A stretch of 64,000 bases of DNA from Gammaproteobacteria bacterium (GTDB lineage Bacteria; Pseudomonadota; Gammaproteobacteria; Pseudomonadales; Azotimanducaceae), in NCBI GenBank assembly GCA_002704225.1, contig PAFU01000035.1:27210-91209 (forward strand). Direction: 5' to 3'. A program made the position numbers and the translations under genes. Shown piece after piece: positions 48,792-58,106 of the stretch. Positions within the stretch are counted from its first letter, which is position 1. Every line of letters starts with the position of its first letter. The notes under the pieces were generated by a model. That model did no database searches, was not told the origin of the DNA, and worked only from the letters and a program-made list of their open reading frames with translations.

Positions 48792-49133
48792 TTAATCAAC
48801 ACAGTAAGGCCCATACAAGGGATGATCTTCCAGTGCTCGACGCCGGCCGCGCATATCCACAATGTCTGGATAGTTCCACAGCAGGTTTACCGACAAATCC
48901 GACTGATCCATGGGGTTTTGCAGAGCGTCGATCATGACCTCGGCGTCTTCCTCAATCCAAAGGTCTTGGGGCAGAGCGCAGAGCATCTCCATCACGGCCT
49001 TGATCACATCATCAACGGTTGAACGCGTTTCCACGGCCTGCAGAGCCCACTGCCAGATACCCTCGCTGTCCATGGCCTGATTCTGCCAAGCCTGTAATTT
49101 GCTCACGACTTCGTCGCGTTCCAAGATGCTCAT
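48792..49133 (-). CDS. Hypothetical protein, 113 residues
   Basis: I do not recognise this protein. From the ATG at 49133 (AAGGAAACGAG upstream) it is a soluble, acidic and mostly helical protein: ILERDEVVSKLQAWQNQAM, DDVIKAVMEMLCALPQDLW, EDAEVMIDALQNPMDQSD. It ends in LEDHPLYGPYCVD. There is no signal peptide. A longer frame from 49187 adds 18 basic residues without a better ribosome site. It lies 27 bases upstream of tesB and is divergent from the esterase/metallo-beta-lactamase fusion gene. Confidence 0.65.
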   Translation of the reverse strand: MSILERDEVVSKLQAWQNQAMDSEGIWQWALQAVETRSTVDDVIKAVMEMLCALPQDLWIEEDAEVMIDALQNPMDQSDLSVNLLWNYPDIVDMRGRRRALEDHPLYGPYCVD

Positions 49134-49256
49134 CGTCAGTACTCGTTTCCTTGCATTGGCATTCGCGCCGGTTGCCATTTTGGGCATAGGCTTGCTATCG
49201 CGCCGCTTTGCCCGCTACTTTACGTTGCATTCTACTGTTTAACGACTGAGGAACCT

Positions 49257-51239
49257 ATGCAATACCCAACTTTCAGGCGACGATTTGCCACCTTGCTAGC
49301 CATCTTCGTATTCAGTGCCTGCCAGCCAGAGAGCACAACGCCTGCCTCTGATGCGCCCCAAAGCACGGGAACTCCCACCGAAGCCAGCGCGACACCAACG
49401 GATTGGCAAAAAATTTCGCCGGCAGCCAACACCACATGCTCCGACGGATCACCCTATTCGTTCTTTGTCCGCCAAGGCGACCCGAACAAGTTACTCGTGT
49501 ACTTCCAAGGTGGAGGTGCCTGCTGGTTTCGACAAAATTGTGATCCGCAAATGAGCCCAAGCTACAGTATTCAGGTAGGAAACATCGACAGGGCCAATTT
49601 CGGAATTTTCAACCTGGATAACCCGGACAATCCGTTCAAAGATCACACCACTGTGTTTGCGCCCTACTGCACCGCAGATGTACACATGGGTGCCAGCGAT
49701 ACGGTCTATCCGCCGGTTGAGGAAGGCCAAACCGATTTAGTGATACGCCATCAAGGCCGAGCCAACGTTGAGGCGGTGCTGCAGTGGACTTATGAACACG
49801 TTCCGTCACCGCAAAGTATTTTCGTTACGGGCTCATCCGCAGGCGCAATCCCTTCGCCACTGTATACCGCGTTAATCGCCGATCATTATGTGAATGCGAG
49901 AATCGCGCAACTCGGCGATGGTGCCGGCGGCTACCGGCGAACCAACAACGACTCTCGACCAGACGAACAATGGGGAACCTTTGAATTCATCACACAGGAG
50001 CAGGGATTTGCGAATCTGCGTCCCGAAACGATGACTTACGAATCCCTATACATCGCGGCAGCGCAAGCGCACCCAGATATTACCTTTGCCGAGTACGATG
50101 CCGCCGAAGATGCAGTGCAAAAGCGGTTTTTGAGCATGTCTGGCCAAAAAGACGTGGCACTGCAGCAAGCGATCGAAGCCAACCACGCCGACATCCGGCG
50201 AGAGGTCGGTAATTTCAGCAGTTACATCGCTGGAGGCGACTCCCACACCATATTAGGAAGACCCGAGTTTTATACGCTTGCATCCAATGGCGTGGCCATT
50301 CGCGATTGGGTTGCCGCATTGGCCAATTTCGAAACGGTAGAAAATGTGACCTGCGCACCGTGCGATATCGAATCATTTTCAGGGGCGGCCATGCCGCCCG
50401 CCGTAGAGGCGATGTGGGCGTCTTGGGAAGACCGGAGAAGCCAGTACGTGGAACCTTTTCAAATCTTTGACAACGTCTACTACGTCGGTATTGACTGGGT
50501 TGCCGCCTATCTCATTGAGACAGGCGACGGTTTGATTCTGATCGACTCTCTCTATGGGAGCTGGCTTCCCGTGTTGCTCAACAACATTCGTGAACTGGGT
50601 TTTGATCCTGCTGACGTAAAATATCTAATCAACACCCACGGTCATTTTGATCATGCCGGCGGGTCCGCACTGTTCCAAAAGGTCTATGGCAGCCGCGTGG
50701 TAATGACTGCCGAGGATTGGCAAGTGGCTCAAGCGAAACCAGAATTGGCCGCCTTTTATATGCCAACACCGCGAGTCGATATGGTTGCCGAGGACGGCGA
50801 CACCATTAGCCTGGGTGACAACACCATTACCTTGTACAAAACGCCAGGACATACAGAAGGCGTACTGAGCCTTGGGTATACGGGCAAGGACGGAGACGAT
50901 ACGCACTCGATTCTGACCCTTGGCGGCGTCGGGCTAAATTTTTCCGGGATTGAACGAACAGAAACCTATCTCGACAGCTATCGAAGACTGCAATCCATGC
51001 AGGATAGCTTCTCGGTCAGTCTGCCCAACCATCAATCCATGGGCCGTGTGTTTGACCGCCGGGATCTGTTGGCCCAGCGTCAAACCGGGCAAGCCCATCC
51101 CTTTGTGGACAAACCCGGGCTGAGTCGGGACCTGGCCAGCTTTATCGCTGCGGCCGAGTCCAAACTTGAGTTAGAGAAGGCTGGCAACGCACCTGATCCG
51201 CTAGCTGCCTTGCAACAAGCAATCAGCGACGAGGAGTAG
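49257..51239 (+). CDS. Lipoprotein fusing a pectinacetylesterase-like and a metallo-beta-lactamase domain
   Basis: A 660-residue exported lipoprotein: signal and lipobox F-S-A-C22, then a Thr/Pro/Ser-rich linker to about residue 48. Residues about 55-375 match the pectinacetylesterase/Notum-type serine hydrolase fold: NKLLVYFQGGGACWF, nucleophile S194 in VTGSSAGAIPSP, and a late histidine in GGDSHTIL. Residues about 415-610 are a metallo-beta-lactamase domain: H461-G-H463-F-D465-H466 in NTHGHFDHAGGS, H532 in TPGHTEG, H592 in PNHQSMGR, all zinc ligands retained in a subclass B3-like set. Both active sites look intact. Substrate unknown; it would sit in the periplasm or outer membrane. GAGGAACC precedes the ATG. 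Confidence 0.85.
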   Translation: MQYPTFRRRFATLLAIFVFSACQPESTTPASDAPQSTGTPTEASATPTDWQKISPAANTTCSDGSPYSFFVRQGDPNKLLVYFQGGGACWFRQNCDPQMSPSYSIQVGNIDRANFGIFNLDNPDNPFKDHTTVFAPYCTADVHMGASDTVYPPVEEGQTDLVIRHQGRANVEAVLQWTYEHVPSPQSIFVTGSSAGAIPSPLYTALIADHYVNARIAQLGDGAGGYRRTNNDSRPDEQWGTFEFITQEQGFANLRPETMTYESLYIAAAQAHPDITFAEYDAAEDAVQKRFLSMSGQKDVALQQAIEANHADIRREVGNFSSYIAGGDSHTILGRPEFYTLASNGVAIRDWVAALANFETVENVTCAPCDIESFSGAAMPPAVEAMWASWEDRRSQYVEPFQIFDNVYYVGIDWVAAYLIETGDGLILIDSLYGSWLPVLLNNIRELGFDPADVKYLINTHGHFDHAGGSALFQKVYGSRVVMTAEDWQVAQAKPELAAFYMPTPRVDMVAEDGDTISLGDNTITLYKTPGHTEGVLSLGYTGKDGDDTHSILTLGGVGLNFSGIERTETYLDSYRRLQSMQDSFSVSLPNHQSMGRVFDRRDLLAQRQTGQAHPFVDKPGLSRDLASFIAAAESKLELEKAGNAPDPLAALQQAISDEE

Positions 51240-51262
51240 CCCAGACGTTACTGAGATTCATC

Positions 51263-51673
51263 ATGAGCCCATCCTCCCCCAATTTGCTGCCCCCTGATGC
51301 TTGCGAGTTCCGCTTCGTGCATAGCTCCGGACCAGGAGGGCAGCATGTCAACAAAGCCTCGACCGCAGTGGAACTTCGTGTGGAAGTGAGTTTGTTGGGG
51401 TTGGAAATTGGTGCCGAACGGCGTTTGCGACAAGGGCAAGCCAATCGAATCAACAAAGAGGGTGTGCTGGTTATTCAGGCAACCACGCACCGCTCCCAAC
51501 TGAAGAATCGTCAGGCCGCTATTGCCCGTGTTGAAGAGATGATTGCAGAAGCCAGAAAACGACCAAAGGCACGAATTGCTACCCAACCAACCTTTGCTGC
51601 GAAACGTCGGCGCGTCGAGAAGAAAAAAAAGCATGCTAGCACCAAGAAACAGCGCCAGCGTCCGGAATGGTAG
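51263..51673 (+). CDS. arfB: Alternative ribosome-rescue factor ArfB (peptidyl-tRNA hydrolase)
   Basis: ArfB (YaeJ) enters ribosomes stalled without a stop codon and hydrolyses peptidyl-tRNA. The 136-residue protein has the catalytic G-G-Q motif in HSSGPGGQHVNKASTAVEL (about 23-31) and the basic C-terminal tail (AAKRRRVEKKKKHASTKKQRQRPEW) that enters the mRNA tunnel. It lacks the codon-recognition domains of RF1/RF2. It starts 23 bases after the fusion lipoprotein gene and is convergent with dsbA, so it may be co-transcribed with the former by read-through. Confidence 0.93.
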   Translation: MSPSSPNLLPPDACEFRFVHSSGPGGQHVNKASTAVELRVEVSLLGLEIGAERRLRQGQANRINKEGVLVIQATTHRSQLKNRQAAIARVEEMIAEARKRPKARIATQPTFAAKRRRVEKKKKHASTKKQRQRPEW

Positions 51674-51692
51674 TCGACTATGCCACTGCTGA

Positions 51693-52385
51693 TCAGTTAC
51701 TGCGACGCTCTTGCTCGACCAGAAAGTCGACCACGTCGAGCATGCCTTGATTCGAACCGGCCATGCGTCCGTCGACTCGATATTTCCCGTTCACGATCAT
51801 CGTGGGCACACCGGTGATACCGTAGGCACGGCTCTTCGCCTGAGCCTGCATCACGCGACTGCGTACAAAAAAGGAGTCATAGGCCTTTGTAAACTCTTGC
51901 TCAGAAACGCCACCAGCCTCACTGAACAGCGAGGCCATCTCATCTTCATCGCGCAGGTTCTTCGGTTTGACGTGAATCGCGTCGAACAATGGTCCGTGCA
52001 TTTGTTCCGAAATACCTAAAATTTCCGCCGTGTAAAAAGCACGAGCCATCAGCGCCCAATCATCTGAAAACACCGCAGGCACTCGATTAAACACCGCCTG
52101 TTCCGGCATGTTTGCTTCCCAGCCCTGCAACAGCGGATCAAAGCTATAGCAATGAATGCACATGTAGGAAAACACCTCGACCACCTCAACCTGAGACGGC
52201 GATTCGCTTTCAAGCCCCGTTTCAACCGGTACATCGATTCGCTCGTAATGCGTGCCTTCCACAAATGCCATCGGGGCATCTGCCGCATTAACGTCTCTGG
52301 CCTGAACCAAGGCGAGCGACAGCGCAGCGGCAATCCAGATCGCAGCTTTAAATACCGACGTTTTAACCATGGTTTGAACCTGCAT
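51693..52385 (-). CDS. dsbA: Thiol:disulfide interchange protein DsbA
   Basis: DsbA puts disulfides into exported proteins. The 230-residue precursor has a signal peptide (about residues 1-35, AIWIAAALSLALVQA core) and the active site C-I-H-C in VFSYMCIHCYSFDPLL, a variant of C-P-H-C; the cis-proline loop is YGITGVPTMIVNGKYRV. Its oxidising partner DsbB is at 10.5 kb. The ATG at 52385 has AAGGGG eight bases upstream. It follows cytochrome c4 by 26 bases on the same strand, a common pair in pseudomonads. Confidence 0.93.
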   Translation of the reverse strand: MQVQTMVKTSVFKAAIWIAAALSLALVQARDVNAADAPMAFVEGTHYERIDVPVETGLESESPSQVEVVEVFSYMCIHCYSFDPLLQGWEANMPEQAVFNRVPAVFSDDWALMARAFYTAEILGISEQMHGPLFDAIHVKPKNLRDEDEMASLFSEAGGVSEQEFTKAYDSFFVRSRVMQAQAKSRAYGITGVPTMIVNGKYRVDGRMAGSNQGMLDVVDFLVEQERRSN

Positions 52386-52411
52386 CTGACGAACCCCTTG
52401 CCTCAATCGGC

Positions 52412-53056
52412 TTAGTTTAAGCCGCTGATGTAATCGGACAATACGACTATTTCACGGTCTGATAATCCTTTGGAAACACCACGCATCATAGCGCCGTAGG
52501 CTTCATCGGACCGACGCTCGCCCTCTCGATAAGCGGTTAACTGAGCCGCTGTATACTGCGCAGACTGACCGCCAATGCGAGGGAAGCCCGCTTGAGCATT
52601 GCCCGCACCGTCCGGGCCATGGCAAGAGCTGCACGCTGCTACGCCTTTCTTGGCAATACCACCCTTGTAGATACGCATGGCTAATTCAATATCCGCATCA
52701 CTACCGGTCGCTTCAGCGACTTTGCTGGGAAGACTGGCGTAATAAGCGGCCAGATCGTCCAAATCTTGTTCGCTTTTACCAATCAGCTGAGCGGTCATCA
52801 GCGCCACATCGCGCTCACCGGACTGGAACATCTTCAACTGTCTGGCCAGATAGCGCTCATTCTGACCCGCCAATTGCGGATAAGACGGATCAATCGCCGT
52901 CGCGCCATCCTGCCCGTGACAAGACGCACACACCATGGCTTGCGCTTGGCCAGCTTGCGCGTCTCCAGCCGCTAGGGCCGGCGATGCACTGACACCGAGC
53001 GCAGCCATGAGCCCAGAAAGAACCATTAGTTTTGCAGCAGTTATGCGAACACTCAT
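52412..53056 (-). CDS. Cytochrome c4
   Basis: A 214-residue diheme periplasmic cytochrome that carries electrons to terminal oxidases. Signal peptide residues 1-30 (cleavage near A-L-A-A). Hemes attach at C43-A-S-C-H47 and C142-S-S-C-H146; each half has the c4 repeat (YPQLAGQNERYLARQLKMF and FPRIGGQSAQYTAAQLTAY). Position upstream of dsbA and divergent from engB and polA matches Pseudomonas. It is a separate gene from the c4-like protein at 38.9-39.6 kb. Confidence 0.93.
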   Translation of the reverse strand: MSVRITAAKLMVLSGLMAALGVSASPALAAGDAQAGQAQAMVCASCHGQDGATAIDPSYPQLAGQNERYLARQLKMFQSGERDVALMTAQLIGKSEQDLDDLAAYYASLPSKVAEATGSDADIELAMRIYKGGIAKKGVAACSSCHGPDGAGNAQAGFPRIGGQSAQYTAAQLTAYREGERRSDEAYGAMMRGVSKGLSDREIVVLSDYISGLN

Positions 53057-53366
53057 TTACGTTTTCCCTAATTCACTTGTGCCCACTCTGCGCCGCGCAA
53101 CGATTTACGCCGCCCAGGTGAACATTGAAAAAAACCTCTGGCCAAGGTAACCGTCACGAACCTTGACTCTGCTCTTCGTCGGCTTCGGCGAAACACAGGC
53201 TGGGGTATCCATTCGTTAACATCGTTACAGAACACGTGTCGCGTATTCTGAAAGGATCGTTCGCCAGCGGTGATACACTTCAGCTTGAAACCCAAGCACA
53301 CTCTTTAACAAAGTGTGGGGCCATTGCGCATACCGGCGCTCACGAAGCTGCGAGATTATATACAAG
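53057..53366. other. Divergent promoter interval between cytochrome c4 and engB (310 bp)
   Basis: No supportable gene. A perfect 6-bp inverted repeat CACACT/AGTGTG with a nine-base loop lies at 53297-53317, in front of engB. AT-rich TATATA (53357-53362) lies just before the engB ATG. I see no convincing sigma-70 pair for either direction. Confidence 0.5.
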
Positions 53367-54014
53367 ATGACCGAGAATGTGTCTTTGCCTGAGCGCTTGG
53401 AAGCAACCTTTTTAACCAGCGCTCCGGATCTCAAGCGGTGCCCCCCCAATGGTGGTGCCGAGGTAGCCTTTGCCGGTCGTTCCAATGCGGGCAAATCCTC
53501 CGTGCTGAATCAACTCACAGGCAACCGCCGCACGGCCAAGGTAAGCAAAACCCCCGGTCGCACGCAGCTTATGAATTTTTTCGATGTGCGCACTGGCGGC
53601 AGGATGGTGGATCTACCGGGCTACGGCTACGCAAAAGCAGGCAAGGAGGCCCAGAAAAATTGGCAAAGTGCCGTCAATCATTACCTTTCTTATCGCGATG
53701 CCTTGGTCGGCATCGTGTTAGTCATGGATATCCGCCACCCCAACCAAGCTTTTGACAAACAAATGCTGGACTGGGCGAGCGCCAGCGAGCTGCCCATCCG
53801 CATTTTGCTTAACAAGGCCGACAAGCTGGGCAGTGGCGCGCAAAAACAAGAGCTCAACAAGATGCGAAACCTGTATCAGGAGCACCCGACAGCCTCCTTT
53901 CAAACTTTCTCGGCCTCACGCGGCACAGGCAAACCCGAGCTGATTGCCACACTCTTGGACTGGCTGGCCTTAACCATTGATACCGACGACGCTGAGGAAG
54001 CTGAACCCATCTGA
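53367..54014 (+). CDS. engB: Ribosome-biogenesis GTPase EngB (YsxC/YihA)
   Basis: EngB is a small GTPase needed for 50S assembly. The 215-residue protein has G1 GRSNAGKSS (37-45), the Thr of G2 in KVSKTPGRTQLMNFF, G3 DLPGYGYAK, and G4 LLNKADKL. Circularity and length fit the YihA family. The start at 53367 is chosen because TENVSLPERLEATFLTSAP aligns with the family N-terminus; an earlier ATG at 53313 is rejected. No Shine-Dalgarno sequence is visible. Convergent with polA (17 bases). Confidence 0.94.
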   Translation: MTENVSLPERLEATFLTSAPDLKRCPPNGGAEVAFAGRSNAGKSSVLNQLTGNRRTAKVSKTPGRTQLMNFFDVRTGGRMVDLPGYGYAKAGKEAQKNWQSAVNHYLSYRDALVGIVLVMDIRHPNQAFDKQMLDWASASELPIRILLNKADKLGSGAQKQELNKMRNLYQEHPTASFQTFSASRGTGKPELIATLLDWLALTIDTDDAEEAEPI

Positions 54015-54031
54015 GCGCAATGCCGTCAGCC

Positions 54032-56791
54032 TTAGTGAGCCTGATCCCAGTTTTCGCCGACGCCAGTGTCCACCACCAAGGGGACGTTTAGCTCTGCAGC
54101 ACCGGCCATACGCTGCACCACTCCGTCATTCAGCGCCTGCGCATCCGCTTCCGCCACTTCAAATACAAGCTCATCATGCACCTGCATGATCATGCGCGCA
54201 TCCAACTCACTGTCTGGCAACCAATCTTGCACCGCAATCATGGCCAGTTTGATGATATCCGCAGCAGTACCCTGCATCGGCGCATTGATCGCGGTGCGCT
54301 CTGCGGCCTGCCGTCTGGGAACAGCCTTGGCGTTAATCTCAGGCAAATACAAACGGCGACCGAAGGCTGTTTCGACAAACCCTTGTTCAGCAGCCAGGGC
54401 CTTGGTTTCTTCCATATATCGCAAGACCCCAGGATAACGGTCGAAGTAGCGCTCAATGTAGTCTGCCGCGAGGCCCCGAGAGATGTTCAACTGTTTGGCG
54501 AGTCCAAAGGCTGACATACCGTAGATCAAACCAAAGTTAATCGCTTTTGCACTGCGTCGCTGTTCATCGGCGACGTCCTCGGGAGCAAGCCCAAACACTT
54601 CAGCAGCCGTTGCTCGGTGGATATCCTGATTTTCAGCAAAGGCTTGGGTGAGTCCAGGATCGCCCGACAAATGCGCCATGATTCGCAGCTCAATTTGCGA
54701 ATAGTCAGCGGCCAACACCACATGATTCACCGGGGCGACAAAGGCCTGGCGTATCCGACGACCCTCGGCGTTGCGTATGGGTATGTTTTGCAGATTCGGA
54801 TCCGATGACGACAACCGCCCGGTAGCAGCAACCGCCTGATGATAGGAAGTATGAATGCGACCGGTTTCTGGGTGTATGTCCAAGGGCAGCTTGTCGGCAT
54901 AGGTTGATTTGAGCTTGGCCAAACCGCGATACGTCAAAATCAGTTGTGGCAGTTCGTAGTCTTGCGCCAAATCCACCAGTACGGGTTCAGCCGTTGATGG
55001 TTGCCCACCCGGCGTTTTTTTCAGCACCGGCAAGTCCATCTTGTCGTACAAAATACTTTGCAGTTGTTTGGGGCTGTCGAGGTTGAAGTTTTCTCCTGCC
55101 AACGCCCAAACTTCTTGGGTTAGCTCGTTCAGCCGGTCTGCCAGTTCCGCACCGTGTTGTTTGAGCATACGCCCGTCAACCAAGGTGCCCTGACGCTCGA
55201 CTTGTGACAGTAGCCGCACCAGCGGCATATCGATGTCGTTATATACCGAGAGCAAGCTCGGCTGGGCCTGTAGTTGGGGGTACAAACAGTGATGCAGCTG
55301 TAGGGTGACATCAGCATCTTCCGCAGCGTAGTCGCCTGCGGTTTCCAGCGGTACCTGATTGAAGGTCAATTGCTTGACCCCTTTGCCGGCAACGTCTTCA
55401 AAGTGAATTGTTTTTCTGTCCAGATAGTAGGCCGCCAAGGCGTCCATGTTGTGACGGGTAGCGACACTGTTCAGCACATAGGACTGCAGCATGGTGTCGT
55501 GAATTGGACCCTCTATTGCAACGCCATAACGAGCTAGCACGCTCATGTCGTACTTGAGATTCTGTCCGACCTTGGCGATCGCCGGGTTTTCCAACACCGG
55601 CTTAAGAGCCTGCAAGGCCTGCTCCAAGCTCACCTGATCTGGGGCGGCGGGATAATCGTGGGCCACGGGTAAATAGGCCGCTCGGCCCGGGCCGATCGCA
55701 AACGACAAGCCAACCAACTCCGCCTCCATGTACTTGATGCTCGTGGTTTCTGTATCCACGGCAATCAAATCCTGACCTTCGAGCAAGGTGATCCATCGCT
55801 GCAAGTGATCTTGATCTAAAATCAAATCGTAGTCGGTTTCGACCGCCGGCTGGGCTGACGCTTCGTTATCAGCTGCCTCGATTGCACCAGCAGCGTCGGA
55901 CGAGTCCAACTCCTGCAGCCAAGATTTGAATTCAAATTCTTTGTAAAACTTACTCAACTCCGCTGTGTCGGGCTCGGTTGGCACCAGATCTGCAAAGGTC
56001 AAATCCAACGCCACATCACATTTGATCGTGGTCAGTGCTCGTGACAGCGGCAGCTGTTCCAGGCTGTTGCGAAGGTTCTCGCCAACTTTCCCTTTTACCT
56101 CATCAGCTCGGGTCATCAGCTCATCCAGCGAGCCAAACTCATTAAGCCACTTGGCGGCGGTTTTCGGACCCACCTTTGGCACACCAGGAATGTTATCCAC
56201 GGTGTCACCCATCAGGGCCAGATAATCGATGATCAGCTCGGGACCGACGCCAAATTTTTCTTTGACGCCATCGGTATCCATGGTGGTTTCCGTCATGGTG
56301 TTAACCAGCGTGACAAAGGGCGTCACAAGCTGAGCCATGTCTTTGTCACCTGTGGAAATAACCGTTTCTCGCTGTAAGGCGGTCGCTTGAGCGGCATAGG
56401 TGCCAATAACGTCGTCGGCCTCTACCCCGGATACGCTGATCAAGGGGAGCCCCATGGCTTTGATCATGTCGTGGATTGGTGCGATTTGTTCACGCAAATC
56501 CTCTGGCATGGCACTCCGGTTGGCTTTGTATTCCTCAAACATATCGTCACGGAATGTTTTACCGGGGGCATCAAAAACCACCGCCAGCGGACTGTTTGGG
56601 TAGTCTTTTGCCAAGCGCCGAAGCATGCTGATGACACCGCGAATGGCACCCGTTGGATGACCGCTGGTGCTGCGCAAATCGGGCAGCGCGTAAAAAGCGC
56701 GAAACAGATAGGAAGAACCATCTACCAGCACGACTGGACCGTGGAGTTCTGTGGACTTCGGCGTTAAATTATCTGCCACGGTATGCTCCAA
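54032..56791 (-). CDS. polA: DNA polymerase I
   Basis: Pol I fills gaps and removes RNA primers. The 919-residue protein (E. coli 928) has all three domains: the 5'-nuclease (VLVDGSSYLFRAFYALPDL, GVEADDVIGTYA, LMGDTVDNIPGVPKVGPKTA), the 3'-5' exonuclease with D-x-E in VDTETTS (about 344), and the polymerase with motif A DYSQIELRIMAHLSGD (about 693) and motif C QVHDELVFEV (about 869). Proofreading acidic residues appear intact, unlike in Taq. It is divergent from DUF2782 with 27 bases between the two start codons. Confidence 0.97.
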   Translation of the reverse strand: MEHTVADNLTPKSTELHGPVVLVDGSSYLFRAFYALPDLRSTSGHPTGAIRGVISMLRRLAKDYPNSPLAVVFDAPGKTFRDDMFEEYKANRSAMPEDLREQIAPIHDMIKAMGLPLISVSGVEADDVIGTYAAQATALQRETVISTGDKDMAQLVTPFVTLVNTMTETTMDTDGVKEKFGVGPELIIDYLALMGDTVDNIPGVPKVGPKTAAKWLNEFGSLDELMTRADEVKGKVGENLRNSLEQLPLSRALTTIKCDVALDLTFADLVPTEPDTAELSKFYKEFEFKSWLQELDSSDAAGAIEAADNEASAQPAVETDYDLILDQDHLQRWITLLEGQDLIAVDTETTSIKYMEAELVGLSFAIGPGRAAYLPVAHDYPAAPDQVSLEQALQALKPVLENPAIAKVGQNLKYDMSVLARYGVAIEGPIHDTMLQSYVLNSVATRHNMDALAAYYLDRKTIHFEDVAGKGVKQLTFNQVPLETAGDYAAEDADVTLQLHHCLYPQLQAQPSLLSVYNDIDMPLVRLLSQVERQGTLVDGRMLKQHGAELADRLNELTQEVWALAGENFNLDSPKQLQSILYDKMDLPVLKKTPGGQPSTAEPVLVDLAQDYELPQLILTYRGLAKLKSTYADKLPLDIHPETGRIHTSYHQAVAATGRLSSSDPNLQNIPIRNAEGRRIRQAFVAPVNHVVLAADYSQIELRIMAHLSGDPGLTQAFAENQDIHRATAAEVFGLAPEDVADEQRRSAKAINFGLIYGMSAFGLAKQLNISRGLAADYIERYFDRYPGVLRYMEETKALAAEQGFVETAFGRRLYLPEINAKAVPRRQAAERTAINAPMQGTAADIIKLAMIAVQDWLPDSELDARMIMQVHDELVFEVAEADAQALNDGVVQRMAGAAELNVPLVVDTGVGENWDQAH

Positions 56792-56818
56792 AATTAGGCA
56801 ATAGATTCGGTGTTGATT

Positions 56819-57136
56819 ATGGCCCTACTTCCCCCCTTATCGCTAGAAACAGTCGCTCTGCGTCCAGCGCGCCTGTGGTTTTGTTTGTCGCTCATCATCA
56901 CCGCGTTTTTGGCACCGTCTGTTCGCGCACAACAGGGCCCAGATGTTGTGATCATCGCTGAAGACAACAAAATGATTTACGAGTTTAGGCAAAACGGTCA
57001 GCTTCGCATGATCCGAGTTGTGCCGAATGTTGGAAAACCCTACTACTTGGTGCCACGCGATCCGACTCAGGGGGATGGTGACTTACAGCGCGTAGACGCC
57101 TTGGTGGCCAGCTGGGTTCTTTGGGAATTCGACTGA
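56819..57136 (+). CDS. DUF2782 family small exported protein
   Basis: A 105-residue protein with an N-terminal signal or anchor (LWFCLSLIITAFLAPSVRA, about 20-38) and a compact C-terminal part (MIYEFRQNGQLRMIRVVPNV, then PYYLVPRD) typical of DUF2782. The family is nearly always next to polA in gammaproteobacteria; no function is known. The start could be GTG at 56810, three codons earlier. Only 27 bases separate it from polA, so its promoter must overlap the beginning of polA. Confidence 0.82.
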   Translation: MALLPPLSLETVALRPARLWFCLSLIITAFLAPSVRAQQGPDVVIIAEDNKMIYEFRQNGQLRMIRVVPNVGKPYYLVPRDPTQGDGDLQRVDALVASWVLWEFD

Positions 57137-57143
57137 CCGAGAG

Positions 57144-58106
57144 CTAGAGCGCCTTAAGCAAATACAAACCAAAGTATTCATCGGCGTCTTGCCACAGATG
57201 CTCACAGCCAAACCCTGAGTCTTCAGCCAGTCGAATCAATTCGTCCGGCGAGTACTTATATGAATTTTCCGTATGCAGACGCTCCCCGTCGTCAAAGGCG
57301 AATATGGAATCCCCGATGCTCACCTGCTGTCGCGCTGTGCTGCGGAGAAACATCTGGATGCATCCAGCCTCTTGGTTGTAGTGCGCCTCGTGTTCAAACG
57401 CATCCAGCTGGAATTCCGCTCCCAGCAAATGATTCAGGTGAGAAAGGGCATTCAAGTTAAACGCGGCGGTGATGCCGTCTTCGTCATTGTAGGCTCGCTC
57501 TAAAACCGCTGGATCTTTCTTGCAATCCACACCAATCAAAAAATAACCCCCGCTGCCCAGAGTGTTGGCCACTCGACCAAGAAATTGTTTGGCTTGGGCT
57601 GGCTCAAAGTTACCGATGCTGGAACCGGGGAAAAACCCGATTGGATTAAGGCCGCCTACCTGTTCCGGCAAGGCGATGGACTGAGAAAAGTCGGCACAAA
57701 CCGGCAGGACCGTAAGCTGTGGGAAGTCCTGCGCCAACGCCATCGCGTTGCTGAGCAAATAATCCCGGGAGATATCCACAGGTACGTAGGCCAGGGGCGA
57801 CAGGGCTTCAAGCAACTTCCGAATTTTCAGAGAAGAGCCACTGCCGTACTCAATGACGCAACTCCCTGCCCCGATTAAGTCCGCAATATCAGGCAAATGG
57901 GCGTCAAAAAGCGCGAGCTCTGTTCGCGTCGGATAATATTCGTCCAATTGGGTAATCGCCTCGAACAGCTCCGATCCGCGCTCGTCATAAAAGTACTTGG
58001 GCGACAAAGATTTCTGCTGTTTTTGCAGTCCTTCACAGACCTCTCGCGTCACGTTTTCGATCTCTGGATGCAGATCCAGTAACTCCAGTTGGCGGCGAGT
58101 ATTCAT
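57144..58106 (-). CDS. egtD: L-histidine N-alpha-methyltransferase EgtD
   Basis: EgtD trimethylates histidine with SAM to hercynine, the first step of ergothioneine synthesis. The 320-residue protein (family about 320) has KYFYDERGSELFEAIT at the N-terminus, the SAM motif CVIEYGSGSSLKIRKLLE (about 83-100), VPVDISRDYL, and FFPGSSIGNF. The histidine-binding region YNQEAGCIQMFLRS is present. It overlaps the egtB end by four bases (ATGA), so the two are translationally coupled. Confidence 0.95.
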   Translation of the reverse strand: MNTRRQLELLDLHPEIENVTREVCEGLQKQQKSLSPKYFYDERGSELFEAITQLDEYYPTRTELALFDAHLPDIADLIGAGSCVIEYGSGSSLKIRKLLEALSPLAYVPVDISRDYLLSNAMALAQDFPQLTVLPVCADFSQSIALPEQVGGLNPIGFFPGSSIGNFEPAQAKQFLGRVANTLGSGGYFLIGVDCKKDPAVLERAYNDEDGITAAFNLNALSHLNHLLGAEFQLDAFEHEAHYNQEAGCIQMFLRSTARQQVSIGDSIFAFDDGERLHTENSYKYSPDELIRLAEDSGFGCEHLWQDADEYFGLYLLKAL

